Source: Lysobacterales bacterium
GTDB lineage: Bacteria > Pseudomonadota > Gammaproteobacteria > Xanthomonadales > Wenzhouxiangellaceae
Assembly (NCBI GenBank): GCA_002722315.1
Contig: PBLG01000047.1
Location: forward strand, 1-64,000
Reading direction: 5' to 3'
Length of the DNA stretch: 64,000 nucleotides
Shown here one piece after another: positions 45,017 through 55,700 of this stretch (the stretch's first letter is position 1; each line of letters starts with the position of its first letter). The notes under the pieces are model-generated. The model had not been told where the DNA came from. It searched no databases and was given only the letters and a program-made list of their open reading frames with translations. Made by a program: the position numbers and the translations under genes.

Positions 45017-47179
45017 TCAGTCGGTCTGGATTACGGACGGGTCATTGACGACGACCGTGGTGCCGCCGGACGAGATCAGACTGGCGGCCTGGCCCTGCAT
45101 CTCGGCGGTCACCGCCGGATTTGCCGAGGGATCCAGAAGCGAGCCGTGCGAACCCTGGATGAAGCGGGTCGCGCCCCGGATGCCGGCCGCGCTCTGCAAG
45201 GTCTCCGTAATCGGATCCAGACCCATGATGCGGATCATGGGCTCGGTGCCGGCCAGCGGTGCGCCGGGTACCGAATTCGGGATCACGGTGTCGCCGGCGA
45301 CCTGGTGCAGCACGATGCTATTGTCCTGCACGGCTACTTCGCTCCAGTTGATCGGGTCTCCGGAATCGACGACCTGCTGGGCCGCGCCGAGGAACTGGAA
45401 GAAATCGGGCGAATCCGGCTCCACCCCGGCCTGCTGCAGTCCGGCGCGAATCACCGGGCCGAAGGTCTGCGAGCCGGCCAGCAGATTCGCGATGCCGCCG
45501 CCGGGAACCGAAAGCACCGCGTTGTTGACGGTCGGCTCGACCGCGAGGAACGCAGTGCCGACGATGGAACCCAGCGAGAGCCCGACGAAGTTGATGTTCG
45601 AGCCATCGAAGTCGGAAACCGAATCACCGTCGATGTCCATGAACGGCACGTTCAGCGCCAGCGTCGAGAGATCCACCTGGCCCTGGCGCAGGTTGTCGCG
45701 CGCGGTCAGCAGGCTCTGGAGGTTGATGAAGAAGACGCCGGAAGGATCAATCTGGCCGTCGGGGCCCGGGGCGCCCGATGCGTTGTCCTGAAGATCGAGA
45801 TCGAAGGTGCGCTCGTTGGCGATCGGGCCAAACGGAGTATTTTCCACGTACAGAGCGGCCAGCGGCTGCTCCGGATCCATCGGGTTGGTCTGGGTGATGC
45901 CGTGCAGCGGCAGGTCCATGGAAATGACGGCAAAGCCGATCGAGGCCATGGTGTCGGCCAGCGCCAGCGCCTGCGAGCGATTGCCGGTGATGCCGTGCTG
46001 GAAGATCACCACGGGCCAGCCCCCGGCCGGCTTGACCTGCCCGGAGAACTGATTGGGCACGGTGACCAGAACCGGTACATTCTGACGATCACGCTCGACC
46101 GGGATCGGATTGGCCACCGTGACATTGGTCGATGCAGGATCCAGTCCGAGTTCGTCGAACGGCGGCACGTAATTGCCGGGCGCGGATTCCCAGAACTGGT
46201 TCAGCGGGGCGGTCGGGTTTTCCTGGCTTGGAACACCGAGAAAATATGGCAGCTCGACGGTGCCGATGAACACGTCGGCGATGCCCGGCGAGGCACCCGG
46301 CGGCAATACGTCGGCCGTCGTCAGGCCGGTCGGCGCCAGCTGGGAGCTGGTACTCGACAGCGTTGAACGCACCACGTTGAGCACCGGGGTAATGGACTGC
46401 GTGGTGGCCGTCCACGACAGCACGATTTGGTCGCGCGCAATGCCCACGGCTTCGGCCGCGGACTCCTGCGCATTCACCAACTGGCGAACCGGCTCCAGCG
46501 CCTGGGCCGTTGCGTTGTCCAGCAAGGGCTCGGTGCTGACGCCACCTTCGGTGACCAGCGGCTCGGTGCGCTTGGCGAGAAAATAGGTCTGGGACGGGGT
46601 CGCCGGGTTGCCTGCGGCGTCCTGGACGGCATCGGTGACCACCGCCATGTAACCCGTCATTTCCTTCAGCGGTCTGAGCGGCACGATCGCAATGGTTCGC
46701 CCGGTCGGATCCGAACTGGTCGCGACGGCTGTCACGTAATCCTGCCCCGGCACCAGTTCGGTCACGACCTGCTGGACGGCGACAGTGCCGAACACGAACC
46801 GGACCTCGAACAGGCGAACCGAACTACCCGGAACGACGGTGTCCGGGTTGACCGGATCGGAGAAGCTGAATGTCCACGGGCTGACGGTACTGAATCCGTC
46901 CAGCGCATTGAGCGCCACCTGCGGATCACCGAAGTCGGTCGGGTCGGCGACCGGGATATTGATGGTCAGGTCGTTGCTGCCCGACAACAGGAGGTTGATC
47001 GGAAAGGGCAGCACGCCGTTGGCGGGATCGAAGTTTGCGGTGATGACATCGGTGGTGGGCGTGCCATCGGGGTTAAGCGTCGGCGGTGTCGGCACCGAGC
47101 GAGGGGTGCTGGAACTTCCTCCGCAACCTGCAAGGATGCTTACAACCAGCGCGAACGCCGGAATCAGGCGATACTTCAT
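45017..47179 (-). CDS. VolA/Pla-1-type extracellular lipase lipoprotein
   Basis: 720 residues. Signal and lipobox (VVSILAGC), followed by Gly/Ser and Pro linker. FDPANGVLPFPINLLLSGSNDLTINIP is the virulence-factor lipase N-terminal domain opening. The hydrolase half has PVVIFQHGITGNRSQALALADTMASIGFAVISMDLPLHG and nucleophile elbow GLSLG at about 535-539; a late His is in QGSHGSLLDP. V. cholerae VolA is a surface lysophospholipase. First gene of the envelope operon, 20 bp before DUF1302. Confidence 0.88.
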   Translation of the reverse strand: MKYRLIPAFALVVSILAGCGGSSSTPRSVPTPPTLNPDGTPTTDVITANFDPANGVLPFPINLLLSGSNDLTINIPVADPTDFGDPQVALNALDGFSTVSPWTFSFSDPVNPDTVVPGSSVRLFEVRFVFGTVAVQQVVTELVPGQDYVTAVATSSDPTGRTIAIVPLRPLKEMTGYMAVVTDAVQDAAGNPATPSQTYFLAKRTEPLVTEGGVSTEPLLDNATAQALEPVRQLVNAQESAAEAVGIARDQIVLSWTATTQSITPVLNVVRSTLSSTSSQLAPTGLTTADVLPPGASPGIADVFIGTVELPYFLGVPSQENPTAPLNQFWESAPGNYVPPFDELGLDPASTNVTVANPIPVERDRQNVPVLVTVPNQFSGQVKPAGGWPVVIFQHGITGNRSQALALADTMASIGFAVISMDLPLHGITQTNPMDPEQPLAALYVENTPFGPIANERTFDLDLQDNASGAPGPDGQIDPSGVFFINLQSLLTARDNLRQGQVDLSTLALNVPFMDIDGDSVSDFDGSNINFVGLSLGSIVGTAFLAVEPTVNNAVLSVPGGGIANLLAGSQTFGPVIRAGLQQAGVEPDSPDFFQFLGAAQQVVDSGDPINWSEVAVQDNSIVLHQVAGDTVIPNSVPGAPLAGTEPMIRIMGLDPITETLQSAAGIRGATRFIQGSHGSLLDPSANPAVTAEMQGQAASLISSGGTTVVVNDPSVIQTD

Positions 47180-47268
47180 CAGATTTTCTCCCCGAAGCTA
47201 GGCTTGTCGGTCATTTTTAAGTTTGGTCACATCCGACTGGCTTCTTATGGCTGCCGGACGGCCTGCCT

Positions 47269-47298
47269 ATGATATGAACAGGCGCTGGACAAATGCAA
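47269..47298 (-). promoter_or_regulatory. Possible promoter of the envelope operon
   Basis: Minus strand TTGCAT (47298-47293), 18-bp spacer, TATCAT (47274-47269), about 90 bp upstream of the lipase ATG. The -10 is good, the -35 only half consensus. Confidence 0.35.
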
Positions 47299-47539
47299 GC
47301 ATCTACACGGCTTGTGACCCTTTTCTTTCGAATTCAAGCCTACATCAATTTCCGGCAGGCCGCAGCTTTTTTTGAAAGCCGGTCCGGTGCATTCCCGACG
47401 GGCGCGGTTTACACTCGCCCGGCCGACGGCAGGTTGCTCGGCCGACCGTGATCGGCGTCGCTGGCGAACAGCCGATGCCGCGGCGAGTCCGGGAACGGTT
47501 TCCCGACCGCGCGCTTTCAATAAACAAGAGATTTCCGAA
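47299..47539. other. Divergent intergenic region
   Basis: With the promoter above, this fills 360 bp between the lipase and NRAMP genes. No further gene, repeat or riboswitch was identified; TTTTTTT at 47370 and several GC palindromes are present. Confidence 0.4.
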
Positions 47540-48808
47540 TTGAAACCATCGACGCTTCGCAACGCACTCGGACCCGGCCTGCTCATGGCCGGCGCCGCGG
47601 TGGGCGTGTCGCACCTGGTTCAATCCACCCGCGCCGGAGCCGAGTACGGTCTGGCGCTGCTCGGGCTGGTGCTTGTCGGCTGCGCGCTCAAGTACCCGTT
47701 CCTGGAGTTCGGACCGCGCTACGCCGCCGCGACCGGGGAGCACATGATCAGGGGCTACCAGCGGCTCGGTCGATGGCCGCTCGGACTGTTCGTCTTCCTC
47801 ACCCTGGCGACCATGTTCATCGTGCTGGCGAGCGTGACCATCGTGACGGCCGGCCTGGCCGGTGCGCTGCTAGGACTCGAGACTTCGGTCGCCACGCTGG
47901 CCTTCGTCATACTGACGGCCTGCGCGCTCATCCTGACGATCGGCAACTACCGCGGCCTTGACTTCCTGATGAAGATCATCATGGTCGTGCTGTCGCTGGC
48001 GACGCTCGTCGCGGTGATGCTGGCCGCCGTCGAGCGGCCGGACTGGTCCGGGCTCTGGGCGCCGCTCTCGGAGTCGCAGCTGCTGTCCGGAGCCGGCCTC
48101 GCATTTGCCCTCGCGCTGCTCGGCTGGATGCCGATTCCGCTGGACGCCGCCGCCTGGCACTCGCTGTGGACGCTCGAGCGCGCAAGGGAAACCGGGTCCC
48201 GCCCCAGCGTGGTCCACGCGTCGACCGATTTCCGCATCGGTTACATCGGCGCCGTAGTGCTGGCGGTGGCGTTCATGATGCTGGGCGCACTCGTCATGCA
48301 CGGCGGCGACACCGAACTGGCCGGCTCGGCAGTCGGATTCTCGACCCAGCTGATCACGATGTATGCCGACGCCCTCGGGGCATGGGCCCGCCCGTTGATC
48401 GCGTTCGCCGCCCTGGCGACGATGATGTCGACGACGCTGGCGGTTGCCGACGCCTACCCACGAGCGCTGCGCGCGGTCCTCGAACTGCGCGATCCCGATC
48501 CCGAGGCACACGCGCGCAAGCATCGCGCACGCTATCTCGGCGGAATGCTGCTGACCATGCTCGGCGCGTGGCTGATCATTGCAGTGTTCGGTCGGCATTT
48601 CACCTTGCTGATCGACTTCACCACCACCGTGGCGTTCCTGACCGCCCCGATCATCGCCTGGCTGAACTTCAGGCTGCTGACCGGCCCGCATACCCCACCG
48701 GAAGCCAGGCCGGGCCCGGCACTGTACTGGACAGCGTGGGTGGGACTGGTATTTCTGACGCTGTTTTCGCTGATCTGGATCGGCTGGCGCATCTCGACTT
48801 TCCAGTAG
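47540..48808 (+). CDS. Divergent NRAMP-family transporter
   Basis: 422 residues, about eleven TM segments. The fold pattern LGPGLLMAGAAVGVSHLVQSTRAGAEYG aligns with NRAMP TM1, but the metal-binding DPGN is replaced by GVSH, and the TM6 MPH region reads LLGWMPIPLDAAAWHS. It therefore belongs to a non-canonical branch whose substrate may not be Mn or Fe. No ATG fits: the first possible start is TTG at 47540 (AAGAG about 10 nt upstream); an ATG at 47585 would cut into TM1. Confidence 0.82.
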   Translation: MKPSTLRNALGPGLLMAGAAVGVSHLVQSTRAGAEYGLALLGLVLVGCALKYPFLEFGPRYAAATGEHMIRGYQRLGRWPLGLFVFLTLATMFIVLASVTIVTAGLAGALLGLETSVATLAFVILTACALILTIGNYRGLDFLMKIIMVVLSLATLVAVMLAAVERPDWSGLWAPLSESQLLSGAGLAFALALLGWMPIPLDAAAWHSLWTLERARETGSRPSVVHASTDFRIGYIGAVVLAVAFMMLGALVMHGGDTELAGSAVGFSTQLITMYADALGAWARPLIAFAALATMMSTTLAVADAYPRALRAVLELRDPDPEAHARKHRARYLGGMLLTMLGAWLIIAVFGRHFTLLIDFTTTVAFLTAPIIAWLNFRLLTGPHTPPEARPGPALYWTAWVGLVFLTLFSLIWIGWRISTFQ

Positions 48809-49090
48809 TTTCCGAACAGCTGTCCGCGGCGGTGACTGCGTCCTTTCGCCGACCCGGTCGGTGTCCCGTTCATCGCCCGGTGACCGATCCTGCGATTTTT
48901 CTGAACCAAAGACACGATTGGGCATCGAAATTCAGACGTTCAGCGCATCCGATCGGCCCGCTTGGGGTCGGCCGGACCTGCAGCGCGTTCGGTCAGCCGC
49001 AAACCACCAGTTGTAATACACTAGCGGCCTGTCATGATCGGCCGGCGTCGGCCGATTCTCAATCCAAAATCAGCCTGGCATCACCCTTAA
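48809..49090. other. mreB upstream region
   Basis: 282 bp without a gene. Contains a palindrome ATCGGCCGGCGTCGGCCGAT near 49035 and a TACACT-like -10 around 49015. Should hold the mreB promoter, not assigned with confidence. Confidence 0.4.
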
Positions 49091-50137
<1,047 letters not shown>

Positions 50138-50160
50138 TCGTGACGGCCGGCGGTTTCACT

Positions 50161-50214
50161 AGGGAACCTCTGAACACCCCTGCGTGGGCGCGCAGGGGTG
50201 TTGAGAGGTTCCCT
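50161..50214. repeat. Family A hairpin, copy 4
   Basis: 54-bp almost perfect palindrome AGGGAACCTCTGAACACCCC ... GGGTGTTGAGAGGTTCCCT. It occupies the mreB-mreC gap and can fold into a very stable stem in the transcript. Confidence 0.88.
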
Positions 50215-50237
50215 GGCACCGCACCGCACTCCGGGTC

Positions 50238-51224
50238 GTGAACGGCCCGGGTACCGGCGACCGCGGCAGCTCATCCGACACGGTCGGCGGGACTGCCCGC
50301 CTGATGTTTTACTCGCTGCTCGCGATCTCGCTGATGGCCCTGGACTATCGCGGCCAGTACGTCGAGCGCATTCGAGCGGTCGCCAGCCACCTGGTCGAGC
50401 CGATGTTCTGGGCCGTCGATCTGCCTTTTTCCACCGCCGAGCGAATCGCCTCGTCGTGGCGCGACCGCACCGAGACAGGAAACCGGATATCCGAGCTCGA
50501 GCTGGAGGTGACCAGGGCGCGGGCGAGGCTCGGCCGCCTGGCCGATCTCGAGAGCGAAAACGCCCAACTCAGGCGCCTGCTGGAGACGGCCCGCAGAACC
50601 GACCAGCAATTCATCGCCGCGGAGCTTGCCAGCGTCGATCTCGATCCGTTCGCCCACCGGATCCTGGTCCGTCGCGGCCGCGGCGACGGCATTCGTCCCG
50701 GAATGCCGGTGATCGATTCCACGGGCGTTCTGGGCCAGGTCGACCAGGTGCTTTTCGGCATGTCACAAGTCATCCTGATCTCGGATCCCGACCACGCGCT
50801 TCCGGTCCAGGTGCTGCCCGGCGGCGAACGCACCATCGCCTACGGCAGCGGATCGCTGGACCGTCTCAGGTTGACCGACTTGCCGATGAATGCGCAGGTC
50901 GACCCCGGCGACCTGGTCGTCACTTCCGGGATCGGCGGACGATTCCCGCCCGGCCTGCCGGTGGCCCGGATCGGGTCGATTCAGCGCCAGCCGGGCCAGG
51001 CGTTCGCGACGGCACTGGCGGCTCCGCTGTCGGCGATGGACCGCAACCGTTTCGTGCTGATCCTCAAGACGGCGGCGCCGGCAGCCGAGGACGCGCCGGC
51101 ACCGACCGAGGCCGAAACAGACCCGAGTTCGGCGACAGACAGCCCGACAACGGAAGATGCCGCGGCGCCGGCGACGCAGGGCGATATCGAAAGCCGGACG
51201 CCGGACGAGGACGAGGAATCATGA
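50238..51224 (+). CDS. mreC: Rod-shape protein MreC
   Basis: 328 residues. One TM (LMFYSLLAISLMALDY at about 22-37), a coiled coil (GNRISELELEVTRARARLGRLADLESENAQLRRLL) and the two beta-barrel domains (GMPVIDSTGVLGQVDQV; GDLVVTSGIGGRFPPGLPVARI). C-terminal tail rich in Ala/Glu/Thr/Pro. GTG start at 50238, 23 bp after the hairpin. Coupled to mreD by ATGA. Confidence 0.94.
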   Translation: MNGPGTGDRGSSSDTVGGTARLMFYSLLAISLMALDYRGQYVERIRAVASHLVEPMFWAVDLPFSTAERIASSWRDRTETGNRISELELEVTRARARLGRLADLESENAQLRRLLETARRTDQQFIAAELASVDLDPFAHRILVRRGRGDGIRPGMPVIDSTGVLGQVDQVLFGMSQVILISDPDHALPVQVLPGGERTIAYGSGSLDRLRLTDLPMNAQVDPGDLVVTSGIGGRFPPGLPVARIGSIQRQPGQAFATALAAPLSAMDRNRFVLILKTAAPAAEDAPAPTEAETDPSSATDSPTTEDAAAPATQGDIESRTPDEDEES

Positions 51225-51703
51225 ACCCGGTCGGCACCCCGATCCCCCTGCTGACGCTGGTGGCCGCGATCCTGCTGACGGTGGTGCCGATGCCGGATGC
51301 GCTGGCCGCGTGGAGACCCCACTGGGTTGCGCTGGTCATGATCTACTGGCACCTGGAGACCGGCAACCTGCGCTCGCTTGGCACCGCTTTCGCCATCGGC
51401 ATCGTGCTGGATCTGACCAGCGGCACGCTGCTGGGCCAGCATGCGCTCGGACTGGTCATCATCAACTTTCTGGTCGGCCGCTTCCGCAACCGCCTGCGAT
51501 TCTTTCCACCCTGGCAACAGGCGCTGGCCGTCGGCGCGCTGTTGATCAACGAGCGCGTGGTTCAACTCTGGATCATCGGGCTGCTAGAGCGCGGCTGGCC
51601 CGACTGGAGCTGGTGGCTGCCGCCCGTGACCGGCTTGCTGCTGTGGCCATGGCTGTTCCTGCTGCTGGACGCGCTGCGCTCGCAGCGCCGCTTCGCCCGA
51701 TGA
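51221..51703 (+). CDS. mreD: Rod-shape protein MreD
   Basis: 160 residues, five to six TM segments, with WRPHWVALVMIYWHLE, GIVLDLTSGTLLGQHALGL and a C-terminal WLLPP-like region as in MreD. Starts in an ATGA overlap with mreC and ends in one with mrdA. Confidence 0.92.
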   Translation: MNPVGTPIPLLTLVAAILLTVVPMPDALAAWRPHWVALVMIYWHLETGNLRSLGTAFAIGIVLDLTSGTLLGQHALGLVIINFLVGRFRNRLRFFPPWQQALAVGALLINERVVQLWIIGLLERGWPDWSWWLPPVTGLLLWPWLFLLLDALRSQRRFAR

Positions 51704-53514
51704 TTCTCGCCGAAAGCACCGGAACCATGCTCGATAGCGACAATCGGCGCACGGTCGATCGGCGGATCTGGTTTCTGGTCGCCTTCATGGTGCTCGCGCT
51801 GCTCGGTGTGCTGGCGCGCTTCGCCCAGCTGCAGATTCTCGAGCACGGCACTTACGCAGCCAGGGCCGAGAACAACCGCGTGCGGCTGCGCGCGATCGCG
51901 CCCAACCGCGGCCTGATCCTGGATCGCACGGGTCGGGTGCTGGCCGAAAATCGACCCGCCTATCGGCTGGTCATGGTGCCGGAGCGCGTGTCCGATATCG
52001 AGTCGACGCTGGACACGGTCGACAGCCTGGTCGGGCTGACCGACTCGGAACGCGAGCAGTTCCGGCTGGTGCGACTGCGAAATCGTCCGTTTCAGCCGGT
52101 CACGATCAAGGGCAATCTGGACGAAGAACAGGTGGCGATACTGGCGTTGGACCGCCACCGCCTCGAGGGCCTGGACATCGAGCCGTACCTGATCCGTCAC
52201 TATCCCTACGGCGAAGCGCTGGCGCACGTCCTGGGCTATGTCGCCCGGCTCGACGAATCGGATCTCAACCGGCTGGACGCCGACAACTATCGCGCGACCA
52301 CCCACACCGGCAAGACCGGCATAGAACGCTACTACGAGGAACAGCTGCACGGCAGGAGCGGCGTGGAGCGTGTCGAAACCAACGCCCAGGGCCGCATGGT
52401 AAAGGTCCTCGAGCGCACCCCGCCGGTGCCCGGCAGAGATCTTAGACTGACCCTGGACCTGGACCTGCAGCTGGCCGCCATCGAAGCCCTGGGCGAGCAC
52501 CCCGGCGCGGTCGTGGCGCTCGATATCGAGACCGGCGGGGTGCTGGCGCTGGTCAGCAAGCCCGGCTTCGACCCGAACCTTTTCGTCAACGGTATCAGCC
52601 ACTCAGCCTACCGGGCGCTGCTGGAATCGCCCCAGCGGCCGCTGTTCAACCGGTTCCTGGCCGGCGGCTACGAGCCCGGCTCGACGGTCAAGCCCTTCAT
52701 TGCCCTGGCCGGACTGGACGCCGGCCGAATCACGCCGGAGACCCGGGTCTTTTCCTCGGGCAGTTTCCGCCTGCCGGGCCACTCGCGCGAATACAAGGAC
52801 TGGCGCCGCGGCGGTCACGGCTGGGTCGACCTCGAGAGCGCGCTGGAGCAATCGGTCAACGTCTTTTTCTACGATCTTGCCCACAATCTCGGCATCGACC
52901 GGATCTCGCGCGAGCTGGCGCTGTTCGGTTTCGGCCAGACCACCGGCATCGATCTTCCGGGCGAGTTCGATGGGGTGCTGCCCAGCCGGAGCTGGAAGCG
53001 CAGGACGCTGGACCAGGCGTGGTTCCCTGGAGAGACGGTGATCACCGGCATCGGCCAGGGCTTCATCGTGGTCACCCCGCTGCAACTGGCCCACGCCGCC
53101 GCGACCCTGGCCGGCCGCGGCCGAGCCGCGCCGCCCAGGCTGGTCGACCTGGAACCACCGGCCATGCTGGTCGAGCACCGCCCGGAGCATTGGGACGCCG
53201 TTTTCAATGGCATGCACGCGGTGGTCCACGGCGCGCGCGGCACCGCACGCGCGATCGCCGCCAGCATCCCTGTGGAGATCGGCGGCAAGACCGGCACGTC
53301 CCAGGTCTTCGGCCGTCCCGACGACGAAGTCGAAGACGACGACGAGGAATTGCCCTGGTTCCTGCGAAACCACGCGCTTTTCATCGCGTTTGCGCCTTAC
53401 GAGAACCCCACCATCGCGGTCGCGGTGGTCGCCGAGCACGGCGGCGGGGGTTCTTCGGTGGCCGCACCGGTAGCGGCAGGCATCCTGGCCCGCGCCATGC
53501 GGAAGGCGCCATGA
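51700..53514 (+). CDS. mrdA: Penicillin-binding protein 2
   Basis: 604 residues. Elongation transpeptidase: N-terminal TM (IWFLVAFMVLALLGVLARF), pedestal (NRGLILDRTGRVLAENRPAYRLVMVPE), and catalytic motifs S328-T-V-K331, S385-V-N and K530-T-G. Start in ATGA overlap with mreD; ATG 51727 is the other option. Acidic insert DDEVEDDDEEL near 545, just after KTG, is unusual. Confidence 0.95.
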   Translation: MILAESTGTMLDSDNRRTVDRRIWFLVAFMVLALLGVLARFAQLQILEHGTYAARAENNRVRLRAIAPNRGLILDRTGRVLAENRPAYRLVMVPERVSDIESTLDTVDSLVGLTDSEREQFRLVRLRNRPFQPVTIKGNLDEEQVAILALDRHRLEGLDIEPYLIRHYPYGEALAHVLGYVARLDESDLNRLDADNYRATTHTGKTGIERYYEEQLHGRSGVERVETNAQGRMVKVLERTPPVPGRDLRLTLDLDLQLAAIEALGEHPGAVVALDIETGGVLALVSKPGFDPNLFVNGISHSAYRALLESPQRPLFNRFLAGGYEPGSTVKPFIALAGLDAGRITPETRVFSSGSFRLPGHSREYKDWRRGGHGWVDLESALEQSVNVFFYDLAHNLGIDRISRELALFGFGQTTGIDLPGEFDGVLPSRSWKRRTLDQAWFPGETVITGIGQGFIVVTPLQLAHAAATLAGRGRAAPPRLVDLEPPAMLVEHRPEHWDAVFNGMHAVVHGARGTARAIAASIPVEIGGKTGTSQVFGRPDDEVEDDDEELPWFLRNHALFIAFAPYENPTIAVAVVAEHGGGGSSVAAPVAAGILARAMRKAP

Positions 53515-54611
53515 ACCTCAACTGGCTGATTCGCGAGTTCCGTCACCAGCCGTTTCGCCTCGATCCGTTGCTTTGCGGCCTGCTGCTCGGGTTGATGCTG
53601 CTCGGCCTCGCGGTGCTCTACAGCGCATCGGACGCCGACATCGGCACGGTGTGGCGCCAGGCGGTCCGCCTCGGCCTTGGGGTGGTGCTGATGGTCGTGG
53701 CCAGCCAGATCACGCCGGCCTGGTACCGCCGCTGGGCACCCTGGCTGTACGCCCTCGGCCTGGCGCTGCTGGTGGCAGTGCTGTTGTTCGGCGTCGGCCG
53801 CGGCGCGACCCGGTGGCTCGACCTCGGCGTCATCCGCTTCCAGCCTTCGGAAATGATGAAGATCGCCGTGCCGCTGATGCTGGCGGCCTGGCTGCACAAG
53901 AAGCCGCTGCCCCCGGGCCTGGTCGATTTCGCGGTCTGCGCGCTGCTGATTGCGGTTCCGACACTTCTGATCGCCAGTCAGCCGGATCTCGGGACGTCGC
54001 TGCTGGTGGCCGCCGGCGGCGGCATGGTGCTGTTTCTGTCCGGAGTGCGCTGGCGCTGGATTGCGGCAGGCGCCGCGACCGCGGTTGCCGCCGCACCGCT
54101 GCTCTGGAACATGCTGCACGACTACCAGCGCAATCGCGTTCTGACGTTCATCGACCCGGAATCCGACCCGCTGGGCCAGGGCTGGAATATCATCCAGTCC
54201 AAGATCGCGGTCGGCACCGGCGGGCTGACAGGCAGGGGCTGGCTCGACAGCACGCAGTCGCGGCTGGAATTCCTGCCCGAACCGCATACCGACTTCATCC
54301 TGTCGGTCATCGCAGAAGAATTCGGTTTCATCGGCGTCGCGGCGCTGTTCACGCTGTATGCCGCGATCGTGCTGCGCGCGGTATTCCTGGCATCGCAGGC
54401 GCGCGATCCGTTCGGCCGAATGCTGGGCGCCAGCCTGGTGTTCCTGTTCTTCGTCTACCTGCTGGTCAACGCCGGCATGATCAGCGGCGTGATGCCGGTG
54501 GTCGGCGTACCGCTGCCGCTGGTGAGCTACGGCGGCACCTCGGCGGCGACGCTGCTTGCAGGCTTCGGTATTATCATGAGCTTCTACAGTCGAAGAAAGA
54601 TGCTGAAATAA
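53511..54611 (+). CDS. rodA: SEDS peptidoglycan glycosyltransferase RodA
   Basis: 366 residues, ten TM. LVLYSAS-like AVLYSASD, GRGATRWLDLGVIRFQPSEMMKIAVPLMLAAWL, ASQPDLGTSLLV, and LEFLPEPHTDFILSVIAEEFGFIG with VGVPLPLVSYGGTSA are complete. Coupled to mrdA by ATGA. Confidence 0.96.
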   Translation: MNLNWLIREFRHQPFRLDPLLCGLLLGLMLLGLAVLYSASDADIGTVWRQAVRLGLGVVLMVVASQITPAWYRRWAPWLYALGLALLVAVLLFGVGRGATRWLDLGVIRFQPSEMMKIAVPLMLAAWLHKKPLPPGLVDFAVCALLIAVPTLLIASQPDLGTSLLVAAGGGMVLFLSGVRWRWIAAGAATAVAAAPLLWNMLHDYQRNRVLTFIDPESDPLGQGWNIIQSKIAVGTGGLTGRGWLDSTQSRLEFLPEPHTDFILSVIAEEFGFIGVAALFTLYAAIVLRAVFLASQARDPFGRMLGASLVFLFFVYLLVNAGMISGVMPVVGVPLPLVSYGGTSAATLLAGFGIIMSFYSRRKMLK

Positions 54612-54710
54612 CGCGATGCCGGCCTCGATTCGCCGGGTCCGGCGGCGCACTACATGAATCTATTCGGGATTTTGATGGTCAACATGATTACTTCGACACG
54701 GGCACACCCC

Positions 54711-55700
54711 ATGATCAACAGATTGAGCACCCGATTTGCCATGCTCGCCGGCTTTCTGATCGCGGCAAGCGTCTCCGCTGGCCACCCGGGGGCTGATGAA
54801 TTCGCACGCAAGCTGGCCGACGACGACGGCCTCGACATCGAATACGTGCGCCGCGCCATCGACGGTGCCGAATTCCAGCAGTCGATCATCGACGCGATCA
54901 CGCGACCGGCGGAGTCCAAGCCGTGGCACGAATACCGAAAGATCTTCGTGCGCGATACCCGCATCGACGGCGGCGTCGAATTCTGGCGCGCCAATCGTGC
55001 GCTCATCGAGCGCGTGGCCGCCGAGTTTCGAGTGCCGGCCGAAGTGATTCTGGCCATCGTCGGCGTCGAAACCAACTACGGGCTCAACACTGGAAGCTAT
55101 CGCGTCCTCGACGCGCTGGTCACCCTGGGCTTCTACTACCCGAAGCGCGCCGAGTTCTTTTCGCGCGAACTGGCCCAGTACTTTCATCTGAGCCGCGAGG
55201 AATCGCTGCCGCTCGAGGAAATCAAGGGCTCCTACGCCGGCGCCATGGGCCTGGGCCAGTTCATCCCCTCGAGCTATCGAGCCTACGCGGTGGATTTCGA
55301 CGAGTCGGGCTCGCGCGATCTCTGGCGGTCGCTGCCCGACGCGCTGGGTTCGGTGGCCAACTACCTCAAGGTGCATGGATGGAACGACCAGCTGCCCACG
55401 GTGCTGCCGGTGAGGTCCGTGCCCGCGGGGCTGGACGAAGCCTTCAAGCCGAAACCGCAGCACACGCTGGGCGAACTGCAGGCCATGGGCATCGAATTCG
55501 ACCCGGCCGGCCTGGCGCTGGATACACCGGCGACGCTGATCGAGCTCGAAGCCACGGACGGACCGGAGTACTGGATCGGACTGAACAACTTCTACGTCAT
55601 CACGCGCTACAACCGCTCCCCGCTGTACGCGATGGCGGTCACCCAGCTGGCCGATGAGCTGGCCGCGCGGGCCCGCCGCGAACTGGCGCTCGCCGACTGA
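54711..55700 (+). CDS. mltB: Lytic murein transglycosylase B
   Basis: 329 residues from this start, with signal MINRLSTRFAMLAGFLIAASVSA. Catalytic Glu is in AIVGVETNYG; GSYAGAMGLGQFIPSSYRAYAVDFD is the family block. In-frame ATGs at 54654 and 54675 lack a good Shine-Dalgarno, so start choice rests on the signal peptide and is uncertain. Confidence 0.93.
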   Translation: MINRLSTRFAMLAGFLIAASVSAGHPGADEFARKLADDDGLDIEYVRRAIDGAEFQQSIIDAITRPAESKPWHEYRKIFVRDTRIDGGVEFWRANRALIERVAAEFRVPAEVILAIVGVETNYGLNTGSYRVLDALVTLGFYYPKRAEFFSRELAQYFHLSREESLPLEEIKGSYAGAMGLGQFIPSSYRAYAVDFDESGSRDLWRSLPDALGSVANYLKVHGWNDQLPTVLPVRSVPAGLDEAFKPKPQHTLGELQAMGIEFDPAGLALDTPATLIELEATDGPEYWIGLNNFYVITRYNRSPLYAMAVTQLADELAARARRELALAD

